Of a stretch of DNA of 64,000 bases, positions 57,698-64,000 are shown piece after piece. Source of the DNA: Desulfobacteraceae bacterium UBA5852 (lineage in GTDB: Bacteria > Desulfobacterota > Desulfobacteria > Desulfobacterales > UBA5852); assembly GCA_002432195.1 (NCBI GenBank), contig DJGG01000132.1, positions 39,256 through 103,255 of the forward strand, written 5' to 3'. How positions within the stretch are numbered: the first letter of the stretch is position 1; every line of letters starts with the position of its first letter. A program made the position numbers and the translations under genes. The notes below the pieces were generated by a model. The model worked only from the letters and a program-made list of their open reading frames with translations, had not been told where the DNA came from and made no database searches.

Positions 57698-58480
57698 TTA
57701 TCCGGATTTTAAGTCCCTTGCGTCTACCTGTTCCGCCACCCGGGCCCGTCGGTCTGTGGAGGACTGCTGGCTTTTAGCGGCCGGCCGCCCATCTGTCAAG
57801 GTGCCCGCCGACGGCTCCGGATCGGCGTGCGGGCGGATGGTCAGGGCATGCAGGACGCCATGGCAACGGCAGGCCGTGGCCACCAGGCAAGGGCCGCCGC
57901 CCGCCGATTGCGCGACCGCCTCCCGGAGATCCTGGGGGGGGTAGCCGCCGACTCCGGGGGCGAGTTGGCGGCTGCGGATCACTACCAGCGTCCACCCCGG
58001 ATGGTGCTGCCGCTCCAAGAAGGGACCAATCTCCACGGGTCGGGGGCGACCGGTGACGGTGCAATGGGTCTGGGGCTCAGGGCAGTCGTCGGGGCAGCGG
58101 TGGCGCGCAACGCTCACGTAAACCGCGCCCTCCTGTCCGTGGATCACCACGGGGATCCCGGCCAGCAACGCCTCAGGCACCTCCGCCGGCCCGGGGATCA
58201 CGCGGGTTCCCAGTTTTCGCCGAAGCCATTCGTAGGCCAGATGACGTGGCAGGGCGGGAACGATCCAGGCAGGTCCGCCGGAAGGCGGCAGATTGCGGAT
58301 CAAAAAGTCCACGCCGTCGCATGGCGCGACGCGGTAACCCTCGGCCGCCAAGCCTTGGAGGGCCATTTCGTCCCGGTCCACGATCAGCAGCTTTTCCCGG
58401 CCCCAAAGCGCCCCCAGGCGATGGGCCGCCAGGCGTCCAAAGCGGCCGGCGCCGATGATCCAGATGCGTTCCGGGTGCAT
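57698..58480 (-). CDS. Rossmann-fold NAD-binding (TrkA-N-like) protein, host; C-terminus runs into tRNA sequence
   Basis: A 260-aa chromosomal protein from ATG 58,480. WIIGAGRFGRLAAHRLG is a GxGxxG dinucleotide-binding start, followed by LIVDRDE as the acidic end of strand two. A Cys-rich patch (CPDDCPEPQTHC) sits at about 130-141. The last 15 residues (VAEQVDARDLKSG) are the translated 5' half of the tRNA-Leu gene, and the TAA that ends the frame is in phage DNA. The natural C-terminus in an uninfected host would therefore differ. Function is unknown; a redox or regulatory NAD-binding role is likely. Confidence 0.8.
   Translation of the reverse strand: MHPERIWIIGAGRFGRLAAHRLGALWGREKLLIVDRDEMALQGLAAEGYRVAPCDGVDFLIRNLPPSGGPAWIVPALPRHLAYEWLRRKLGTRVIPGPAEVPEALLAGIPVVIHGQEGAVYVSVARHRCPDDCPEPQTHCTVTGRPRPVEIGPFLERQHHPGWTLVVIRSRQLAPGVGGYPPQDLREAVAQSAGGGPCLVATACRCHGVLHALTIRPHADPEPSAGTLTDGRPAAKSQQSSTDRRARVAEQVDARDLKSG
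57700..57717. other. Attachment-site junction (host side) of the prophage
   Basis: The change from tRNA-Leu to phage sequence occurs within or right after the anticodon arm, a usual crossover point for tyrosine integrases, and 60-80 bases from the integrase stop. The shared core probably includes GGGACTTAAAATCC, but the other junction is needed to define it. Confidence 0.65.
57704..57745 (-). pseudogene. tRNA-Leu(UAA), 5' half only, interrupted at the attachment site
   Basis: Reading leftward from 57,745, GCCCGGGTGGCGGAACAGGT begins a normal tRNA-Leu: acceptor strand, D-arm and anticodon arm AGGGA-CTTAAAA with anticodon TAA at 57,711-57,709. After TCC (57,706-57,704) the sequence no longer pairs with the anticodon stem and no variable arm, T-arm or acceptor 3' strand follows. 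The tRNA is cut by the prophage; the 3' half should lie at the other phage end, outside the window. Confidence 0.8.
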
Positions 58481-58660
58481 GTCCTAAGCTTGTGTCCCGT
58501 TCCCGGCAGCCACGCCCCGCCGGCGATGCGGGCTGCCGGCATGCGCTTGGCGCTCGGCGGGCCCATGCCGCCGGGGCCTGCTGGGCGGCGGGTGGCGCGC
58601 TGGAGCGCGGCCCGGTGGGCCCAACTTGTCAAACCGACGGGCATTTGTTAAGGAGGCGCC
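58481..58660. promoter_or_regulatory. Divergent host intergenic region
   Basis: A 180-base spacer between the leftward Rossmann protein and the rightward maf operon. It has a GGCAGCC/GGCTGCC inverted repeat in its left part and an A/T-richer TTGTCA ... TTTGTTAAGGAGG near maf. No ORF with a ribosome site is seen. Confidence 0.4.
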
Positions 58661-59293
58661 ATGCCGCTCCACGTCACCAACGCGCCTCTGATCCTGGCCT
58701 CCCAGTCCCCCCGCCGGCGGTACCTGCTGCAAAAAGCCGGCCTGCGGTTTCTGGTCCGCCCCAGCGATGTGGACGAAAGCGGCTTCATGGTCTCCGATCC
58801 GGCCGGCGAGGTCCAACGCCTGGCCGAAACCAAGGCCCTCCAGGTGGCGCACAACCACCCCGGCCACTGGGTCATCGGGGCGGACACCGTGGTGGTGGTG
58901 GAGGGCCGGGTGATGGGCAAGCCGGCCTCCGTTGCCGAGGCCCGGGATATGCTGCGGCGCCTGAGCGGCGCGACCCATCAGGTCTACACCGGTTTCTGCA
59001 TCTGCCGCAAGGCCGCCGCGGCGCGCTTCCAGGATACGGTCTGCACCGATGTGACCTTCAAGGATCTCACGGCGCGCGAAATCGAGTGGTATATTCACTC
59101 CGGCGAACCCTTCGACAAGGCCGGCGCCTATGCCATTCAGGGAATCGGAACCTTCCTGGTGCGGCGGATCAACGGCTCCTACTCCAATGTAGTGGGACTG
59201 CCGGTGTGCGAGGTGCTGGAGATCCTCATCCGGGAAGGGATCATGGGGCTTGAAGCCGCCTCCGATGATCCCCATTCTACACCGACGCCATGA
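58661..59293 (+). CDS. maf: Maf-family nucleotide pyrophosphatase
   Basis: A 210-aa host protein. Signatures are ILASQSPRRRYLLQKAGLRF at about 11-30 (S-x-S-P-R-R), ADTVVVVEGRVMGKP at about 74-88, YTGFCICR, and DKAGAYAIQGIGTFLVRRIN with the conserved Gly/Gln. Maf enzymes hydrolyse nucleoside triphosphates (dTTP, UTP or modified ones) to monophosphates and help keep the pool clean. AAGGAGG precedes the ATG. It overlaps yggS by ATGA. Confidence 0.94.
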   Translation: MPLHVTNAPLILASQSPRRRYLLQKAGLRFLVRPSDVDESGFMVSDPAGEVQRLAETKALQVAHNHPGHWVIGADTVVVVEGRVMGKPASVAEARDMLRRLSGATHQVYTGFCICRKAAAARFQDTVCTDVTFKDLTAREIEWYIHSGEPFDKAGAYAIQGIGTFLVRRINGSYSNVVGLPVCEVLEILIREGIMGLEAASDDPHSTPTP

Positions 59294-59979
59294 GCATCCC
59301 GGGGAACATCCACGCCGTGCAGGCGCGCATCGCCGCCGCGGCCCGTGCCGCCGGACGCCGGCCGGAAGAAATCCGGCTGGTGGCCGTAAGCAAAACCGTG
59401 GGGATCGAGCGCGTGCGCGAAGCCGTGGCGGGGGGCGTCACCATCCTGGGGGAAAATTACGTGCAGGAGGCCTGGGGGAAGATCCAGACCCTGGGCACGA
59501 CAGCGGTGGCCTGGCATTTCATCGGCCACTTGCAGACCAACAAAGCCCGGCAGGTGGTGCCGCATTTCGACCTGATCCACTCCGTGGACTCCCTGAAGCT
59601 CGCCCAGGAGGTGGACCGGCAGGCCGCCCGGTGCGGCAAGCGCCAGGCGGTCCTGGTGCAGGTCAACACCGGCCGGGAGCCGTCCAAATCGGGGGTTTAC
59701 CGGGAAGACGCTCTGGCCTTGCTGCGGGCCGCCGCGCGCTTGGAGCATCTGGAGGTCCGGGGCCTGATGACCCTCCCGCCTTTCTTCGATGCGCCGGAGA
59801 AGGCCCGGCCGTTTTTCCGCCAGTTGCGCGAACTGCGCGATCAATACCTCCAGGAAATCGGACCCGCTGGCGGAGCCATGGAACTTTCCATGGGCATGAC
59901 CGGAGACTTCGAGGCGGCTATCGCCGAGGGCGCCACCCTGGTGAGGATCGGGACGGCCATTTTTGGAGCGCGCCCATGA
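59290..59979 (+). CDS. yggS: Pyridoxal-phosphate homeostasis protein YggS/PLPBP
   Basis: A 229-aa host protein, overlapping maf. RLVAVSKTV holds the Lys that binds pyridoxal phosphate (about residue 36), followed by LGENYVQEA, WHFIGHLQTNKAR, VLVQVNTGREPSKSG, GLMTLPPFF and ELSMGMTGDFEAAI. It binds PLP without known catalysis and balances B6 vitamers and amino-acid metabolism. The C-terminus RIGTAIFGARP is typical. It overlaps the next gene by ATGA. Confidence 0.95.
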   Translation: MSIPGNIHAVQARIAAAARAAGRRPEEIRLVAVSKTVGIERVREAVAGGVTILGENYVQEAWGKIQTLGTTAVAWHFIGHLQTNKARQVVPHFDLIHSVDSLKLAQEVDRQAARCGKRQAVLVQVNTGREPSKSGVYREDALALLRAAARLEHLEVRGLMTLPPFFDAPEKARPFFRQLRELRDQYLQEIGPAGGAMELSMGMTGDFEAAIAEGATLVRIGTAIFGARP

Positions 59980-60506
59980 AACTGCTCCTGCACACCTGCT
60001 GCGGGCCATGCACCATCTATCCCCTGGGCATGCTGCGGGACGAAGGCGTGGAGGTAACGGGGTTCTTCTACCGCCACAACATCCACCCTTACCAGGAGTG
60101 CCTCCGGCGACAGGAGACCTTGCAGGATTATGCCCTGCAGGAGCGCCTGCCGCTGATCGTCACCCCGGGCTACGAGCTGGAAGGCTTCCTGCGCAAGGCC
60201 GCCTTCCGGGAAGCCCAGCGCTGCCGCACCTGCTACCAGGACCGCCTGCGCGCCACCGCCCGGCAAGCCCTCCGCGACGGCTTCGAAGCTTTCTCCAGCA
60301 CCCTGCTCTACAGCCGCCACCAGCAGCACGACCTGATCCGCGCCACCGCCGAAGCCATCGCCCGGGAAACCGGTGTGGCCTTTCTGTACCGCGATTTCCG
60401 CCCCGGCTGGCAAGCGGGCATCACCGCCTCCAAATCCCTGGGAATGTATCGCCAGCCTTATTGCGGTTGCATCTACAGCGAAAAAGAACGCTACTGCCGC
60501 CCATGA
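59976..60506 (+). CDS. queH: Epoxyqueuosine reductase QueH
   Basis: A 176-aa host protein from ATG 59,976, overlapping yggS by ATGA; the longer frame upstream is shadow. LLHTCCGPCTIYPL carries the adjacent cysteines, with CRTCYQDRL and QPYCGCIYSEKERY supplying the rest of the iron-sulfur ligands. QueH reduces epoxyqueuosine to queuosine at the tRNA wobble base and is not related to QueG. Its place in a maf-yggS operon suggests constitutive housekeeping expression. Confidence 0.93.
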   Translation: MKLLLHTCCGPCTIYPLGMLRDEGVEVTGFFYRHNIHPYQECLRRQETLQDYALQERLPLIVTPGYELEGFLRKAAFREAQRCRTCYQDRLRATARQALRDGFEAFSSTLLYSRHQQHDLIRATAEAIARETGVAFLYRDFRPGWQAGITASKSLGMYRQPYCGCIYSEKERYCRP

Positions 60507-60576
60507 ACCCAACCACCAGCACCAGCCGGTCCCAGGCCCCGTGAGGGCCTCGGCCCGGTTGTACCCCGGGACGGGA

Positions 60577-62418
60577 ATGTACGCCAATTTCATCTATATC
60601 ATCCTGGCCATCCTGATCTACAGCACCTATCAGCCGGCCGACACCCCCTACTTTTCCCTTCCGCAGGCCCTGGCCCTGGCGGCCGCCCTGGTGGTGGCGT
60701 TTGTCCTCTGGAACCGGGCGAGCTTCCGCCAGGTGGCGCGGCTGGCCGCCGCGCGCGGCCATCAGGCGGCCGACCATCGCTTTTCAGGGGTCCTCACGCG
60801 CCAGAGCATTGCGGCCCTCGTGGTCTTCGCGCTGGTCGTCCACGGCCTGGCGCTGCCCTTACCGGTGCTGGACCTGCCGCTGGTCACAACCCTGCCCACC
60901 CTTGCCGCCGTATTGTTCCTGGGTTTTTTCCTGGCCCTGCTGGCCCTGGTGTGGCAGGCCGCCTTCCCGGCTCACCGCCGCCTCTACGATCCCACCGCCC
61001 AGGCACCCGACTACGTGCTGTCCAACTTGCGGCTGGCCATCCCGATCCTGTTGCCCTGGGTCGTGATCTCCGCCCTCACGGACGTGATCTTCGCCCTGCC
61101 CTTCGAGACCCCCAAGCGACTGCTGTCCACCACCGCGGGGGAGGCTGCCTTTTTCATGGGCTTCCTGGTGCTGGTGGCCCTCACCGCCCCCATCTTCGTG
61201 CAGAAATTCTGGGGCTGCCGCCCCCTGGAAGACGGTTTCCACCGCCGCCGCATCCGCGACCTGTGCCGACGGGCGGGGGTGGCCTACCGCGATATCCTCT
61301 ATTGGCCCATTTTCGGCGGCCGCATGATCACCGCCGGGGTCATGGGGCTGGTACGCCGTTTCCGCTACATCCTGGTAACCGAAGCCCTGCTGGAAAGCCT
61401 GACGCCCGAGGAGGTCGACAGCGTGGTGGCCCATGAGATCGGCCACGTCAAGAACCACCACCTGCTCTACTACATGCTGTTCATGGCGGGCTTCATGCTC
61501 ATGATCTTTTCCCTGTACGATCTGGCCATTTTTCTGATTCTCTATGGCCTGCCCACCCGCTGGCTGCTCACGGTGGCCAACCAGCATCAGGCCTCGGTGC
61601 TGTCGATCCTGTTTGCCGGGGGATTTCTGGCCCTGTTCCTCGTCTATTTCCGCTTCGTCTTCGGCTACTACATGCGGAACTTCGAGCGCCAGTCCGACGC
61701 CTACGTTTACTCCCTGTTCGACTCCGCCGCACCCATGATCGCCACTTTCCGCAAAATCGCCGCCGCCAGCGGACAAAGCGACGACAAGCCCAACTGGCAC
61801 CATTTCAGCATCCGGGAGCGCATCGAATTCCTGCTGCGCTGCGAAACGGATCGCCGCTGGATCCAGCGGCAGAACCAGAAGGTGCGGCGCAGCCTGGTGG
61901 TTTACCTGCTGGCCGTGGCCGTCGTGACGGGGGTGGGCTACCAGCTCAATTTCGGCGAAGCGGGCCGGCGCCTGAACCGCCACTTCCTGGAAGATGTGCT
62001 CCAGCGCGAGACGGCGCGGCAGCCGGGGAACCCGGCATTGTTCGGCCTGCTGGGGGATGTCAAGTACGGCGCGGGGGATCTGGCCGCTGCCGCGGAAGCC
62101 TATGAAACGGCCCTGCGCCTGGCGCCGGAAACGCCCCCGGTACTCAACAACCTGGCCTGGCTCTATGCCACCGCGCCGGCCGTCGACCTGCGCCGCCCGG
62201 CCCGGGCCCTGGAACTGGCCCTGCGCGCGTCCCGGCTGGACCCGTCGGCCCATGTGCTGGATACCCTGGCGGAATCCTTCTTCGTCAACGGCCGGCTGGA
62301 GGAGGCCGTGGCGGCTTCCCGGCAGGCACTGGAACGCACCGGCGACAACCGCGCCTACTTCCAGCTGCAGGTGGCGAAGTTTCAGGCCGCGCTGGCGGCC
62401 GGTGGTGGAGGGGGGTGA
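60577..62418 (+). CDS. Membrane M48-family metallopeptidase with C-terminal TPRs
   Basis: A 613-aa host protein from ATG 60,577 (MYANFIYIILAILIYSTY), chosen for GGGACGGGA upstream and the first membrane helix. Several transmembrane segments lie in the first 230 residues and near 300-370. The zinc site VVAHEIGHVKNHH is at about 284-296, with the third ligand likely in FERQSDAYVYSLFD. The catalytic face is cytoplasmic or membrane-associated, as in HtpX/Ste24. A C-terminal domain (about 480-600) has TPR-like repeats (AAEAYETALRLAPETPPVLN). It probably degrades damaged membrane proteins. Confidence 0.9.
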   Translation: MYANFIYIILAILIYSTYQPADTPYFSLPQALALAAALVVAFVLWNRASFRQVARLAAARGHQAADHRFSGVLTRQSIAALVVFALVVHGLALPLPVLDLPLVTTLPTLAAVLFLGFFLALLALVWQAAFPAHRRLYDPTAQAPDYVLSNLRLAIPILLPWVVISALTDVIFALPFETPKRLLSTTAGEAAFFMGFLVLVALTAPIFVQKFWGCRPLEDGFHRRRIRDLCRRAGVAYRDILYWPIFGGRMITAGVMGLVRRFRYILVTEALLESLTPEEVDSVVAHEIGHVKNHHLLYYMLFMAGFMLMIFSLYDLAIFLILYGLPTRWLLTVANQHQASVLSILFAGGFLALFLVYFRFVFGYYMRNFERQSDAYVYSLFDSAAPMIATFRKIAAASGQSDDKPNWHHFSIRERIEFLLRCETDRRWIQRQNQKVRRSLVVYLLAVAVVTGVGYQLNFGEAGRRLNRHFLEDVLQRETARQPGNPALFGLLGDVKYGAGDLAAAAEAYETALRLAPETPPVLNNLAWLYATAPAVDLRRPARALELALRASRLDPSAHVLDTLAESFFVNGRLEEAVAASRQALERTGDNRAYFQLQVAKFQAALAAGGGGG

Positions 62419-62433
62419 CCGGCGCCGGCAGGA

Positions 62434-62579
62434 TAGAACCCATCTCAAAAAGTCTGTTGGCCCCATCTCGGCGTTGGAGGCGTCTTCCAATCCTCGACAA
62501 CCAGCCGGTTGCCTGCGGTTTGACATCCGCCTCCGCCTTGACCCTGGGGGCCAAAATCCGTTTTTTGAAATGGGTTCTA
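62434..62579. repeat. Long imperfect inverted repeat (MITE/REP-like or terminator) between convergent genes
   Basis: TAGAACCCAT (62,434-62,443) is matched by ATGGGTTCTA (62,570-62,579), and the arms continue as CTCAAAAAG...GGCCCC and GGGGGCC...TTTTTTGA. Internal GGCG-GGAGGCG and CGCCTCC-GCC also pair, so the 146 bases could fold into one long hairpin. The right arm includes the stop of the ATPase gene. A mobile hairpin repeat or bidirectional terminator. Confidence 0.6.
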
Positions 62580-64000
62580 CTTGATGCAGACCTTGCGCAC
62601 CTGGAGGAGATCGGTGTTGCCTTGAAGGATCTTTTCGATGCCATCCTGCTTGAGGGTGGTCATGCCGTCGCTGATGGCCTGCTGGCGGATCTCCTCCATC
62701 TTGGCCTTGCCCTGGATCAGACGCTTCATGGTGTCGGTGCCCACCAGCAGCTCGTGTATCCCCATGCGTCCGGCGTAACCGGTGTTTCCGCAGGTTTCGC
62801 AGCCGCGCGCCTGTCCCAGGCGCAGGTCTTCGCTGAAAGGCACGTGGACATTCTGCTCGAACTCCCGCGCCCCATATTCCCGCACCAGCTCGCCGAAGGC
62901 GCCTTCCGTGGCCGGCACGCTCTGCTTGCACTCCCGGCAGAGGGTGCGCACCAGCCGCTGGGCCAGAATGCAGAGAATCGCGTCGGCGAAGTTGAAGGGG
63001 TCCATGCCCATGTCCAGCAGCCGGGTGATGCTTTCCGGCGCGCTGTTGGTGTGCAGGGTGGAGAGCACCAGGTGCCCCGTGAGGGAGGCTTCGATGCCGA
63101 TGGACGTGGTTTCCCGATCCCGCATCTCACCCACCATGATGACGTCCGGATCGGCCCGCAGGAAGGAGCGCATGGCGGCGGCGAAATCCAGGCCGATCTT
63201 GGGGTGGACCTGCACCTGGCGCAAGCCCCTCTGGGTAATTTCCACGGGGTCCTCGGCGGTCCAGATCTTGGTGTCGGGTTTGTTGATGTAGCTGAGGGCC
63301 GAGTGGAGGGTGGTGGTCTTCCCCGAACCGGTGGGGCCGCAGACGAAGATCAGCCCGTAGGGTTGGCTCACCAGGCTGACAAAATTTTCGAAGTTGCGGT
63401 GGGAAAAACCGATGCGGTCCAGCGGGATCGGCTCTCCGGCCTGCAGGATGCGCAGCACGATGTCCTCCATGCCGCCGGCCGTGGGGATGGTGGCCACCCG
63501 CAGCTCGATGTCCGCGCCGCCGAACTTTTTGAAGGCGATCTTGCCGTCCTGCGGTTTGCGCCGTTCGGCGATGTCCAGGTCCGCCATGATCTTGAGGCGT
63601 GAGGTGACGGCGCTGCGGAAGGCCCAGGGGATCTTCTGATAGACCATGCAGGAGCCGTCCACCCGGATGCGCACCTCGGTGTCCTGGCGCCCGGTGTACG
63701 GCTCGATGTGGATATCGGAAGCCCCGCGATGGTGGGCATCCAGGATGATCTTGTTGACCAGCTTGACCACCGCACTGTCTTCCTCGCCCACCGTGGACTG
63801 GGCTTCCTCGATGCTTTTTTCTTCCTCCTTGAGGTCCGCCAGGATCTCGTCGATACCCGCCAAATCATTGTCCGCGCTGGTGAACAGCTTGATGAAGTTC
63901 AGGATATCCTGACGCAGGCAGACGGTTAAGCTCAGCTCCTTGCCGGGGAACAGGGCCTTGATCTCGTCGATTTTCTGGAGATCCTGGGGGTTGTCGATGG
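62577..64000 (-). CDS. PilB/GspE-type assembly ATPase, 5' end beyond the right edge
   Basis: The frame is open from the right edge to a TAG at 62,577 (about 474 codons visible). The N-terminal part seen here (LADLKEEEKSIEEAQSTVGE) is a linker. The ATPase core has ASDIHIEPY, Walker A GPTGSGKTT, the Asp box TAEDPVE, Walker B DPDVIMVGEMRDRET and the His box TLHTNSAPES. A tetracysteine zinc site (CRECKQ ... CETCGNTGYAG) is typical of GspE/PilB. It powers a type IV pilus or type II secretion machine; which one cannot be told from this fragment. It is convergent with the peptidase gene. Confidence 0.93.
   Translation of the reverse strand, partial: IDNPQDLQKIDEIKALFPGKELSLTVCLRQDILNFIKLFTSADNDLAGIDEILADLKEEEKSIEEAQSTVGEEDSAVVKLVNKIILDAHHRGASDIHIEPYTGRQDTEVRIRVDGSCMVYQKIPWAFRSAVTSRLKIMADLDIAERRKPQDGKIAFKKFGGADIELRVATIPTAGGMEDIVLRILQAGEPIPLDRIGFSHRNFENFVSLVSQPYGLIFVCGPTGSGKTTTLHSALSYINKPDTKIWTAEDPVEITQRGLRQVQVHPKIGLDFAAAMRSFLRADPDVIMVGEMRDRETTSIGIEASLTGHLVLSTLHTNSAPESITRLLDMGMDPFNFADAILCILAQRLVRTLCRECKQSVPATEGAFGELVREYGAREFEQNVHVPFSEDLRLGQARGCETCGNTGYAGRMGIHELLVGTDTMKRLIQGKAKMEEIRQQAISDGMTTLKQDGIEKILQGNTDLLQVRKVCIK

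Larger units (their letters stand above)
1..57703. mobile_element. Integrated temperate phage, right-hand portion
   Basis: A continuous set of phage genes runs from the left edge to the attachment junction: terminase, P22-like portal, N4-gp56-like capsid, tail genes, replication and recombination genes, divergent repressors, excisionase-like and integrase. Late genes are all on the minus strand and most early genes right of 46.3 kb are on the plus strand. The right boundary is where a tRNA-Leu sequence stops matching the tRNA consensus, at about 57,703. The left end is outside the window because the last late gene is still open at base 1. The combination of N4-gp56-type capsid and one enormous late gene recalls short-tailed Stx phages such as 933W (family knowledge from memory, not a search). 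Confidence 0.93.

Noticed and set aside
57620..57745. Complete tRNA-Leu gene at the attachment site
   Set aside because: After the anticodon loop no anticodon-stem partner, variable arm, T-arm or acceptor 3' strand can be found in the next 100 bases.
59250..60506. 418-residue protein with QueH at its end
   Set aside because: The first 240 residues are an out-of-frame reading of yggS. QueH starts at 59,976 in an ATGA overlap and has normal length from there.
60859..62931. 690-codon minus-strand frame opposite the M48 peptidase
   Set aside because: Gln/Gly/His-rich antisense product with no motif; the plus-strand peptidase has its zinc site and membrane segments.
1..64000. CRISPR array or CRISPR-associated genes
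   Set aside because: No regularly spaced repeats of 24-40 bases and no Cas-like gene were seen. The Cas4-like nuclease at 49,414 is in a phage recombination operon.

Overview
The window is mostly the right-hand part of a large, GC-rich integrated temperate phage (positions 1 to about 57,703), followed by about 6.3 kb of chromosome from a high-GC Gram-negative bacterium (57,704-64,000). The chromosomal genes are a Rossmann-fold NAD-binding protein, Maf, YggS/PLPBP, QueH, a membrane M48 peptidase with TPRs and a PilB/GspE-type ATPase. This set would fit a deltaproteobacterium-like host (Desulfuromonadota or relatives), but that is a guess from gene content, and nothing in the window fixes the taxon.

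Phage late region (1-34,965, all minus strand, read right to left). The order is a small orphan gene, terminase small and large subunits, two small genes, a P22-type portal, a tiny coupled ORF, an unknown protein, a Pro-rich scaffold-like protein, an N4-gp56-type major capsid protein, a small capsid-associated protein, and two unknown virion genes. Then come four consecutive genes that each start with a convincing Sec signal peptide (adaptor-like, large tail-like, small tail-like, and a LamG/SPRY-like receptor-binding protein). After these are several Gly/Ala-rich or coiled-coil proteins that may be ejected with the DNA, and finally a giant ORF that is open for 4,203 codons and still running at the left edge. 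The giant protein joins a pyrophosphatase-like domain, an N6-adenine methyltransferase, a strawberry-notch/SNF2-like helicase, a RadC/JAB-type JAMM domain and a zincin-like motif. This is the polyvalent or DarB-like design expected of a protein injected to protect incoming DNA. A separate 143-codon gene appears to be nested in another frame inside it.

Cargo (about 35.3-41.8 kb, plus strand). A ribbon-helix-helix gene with four 10-bp operator-like repeats precedes a lower-GC cassette: a Vsr-like endonuclease, two cytosine-5 methyltransferases and a 1,091-aa fused nuclease/N6-methyltransferase with a type ISP-like C-terminus. It looks like an acquired restriction-modification island carried by the phage.

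Early and regulatory region (41.9-57.6 kb). Leftward genes are VRR-NUC, SSB, small proteins, a loader-like protein, a replication protein with internal iteron-like repeats, and a repressor. They diverge at about 46.3 kb from rightward genes: a second repressor, recombination functions (PD-(D/E)XK exonuclease, probable annealing-associated protein, HNH), ASCH, many tiny Cys-rich proteins, a lipoprotein with its own promoter-like signal, an excisionase-like protein and a tyrosine integrase. The integrase lies next to the attachment junction. The host tRNA-Leu(UAA) is interrupted there just after the anticodon loop, and only its 5' part is in this window. The other phage end, the lysis genes and the tRNA 3' half are outside the window to the left, if present.
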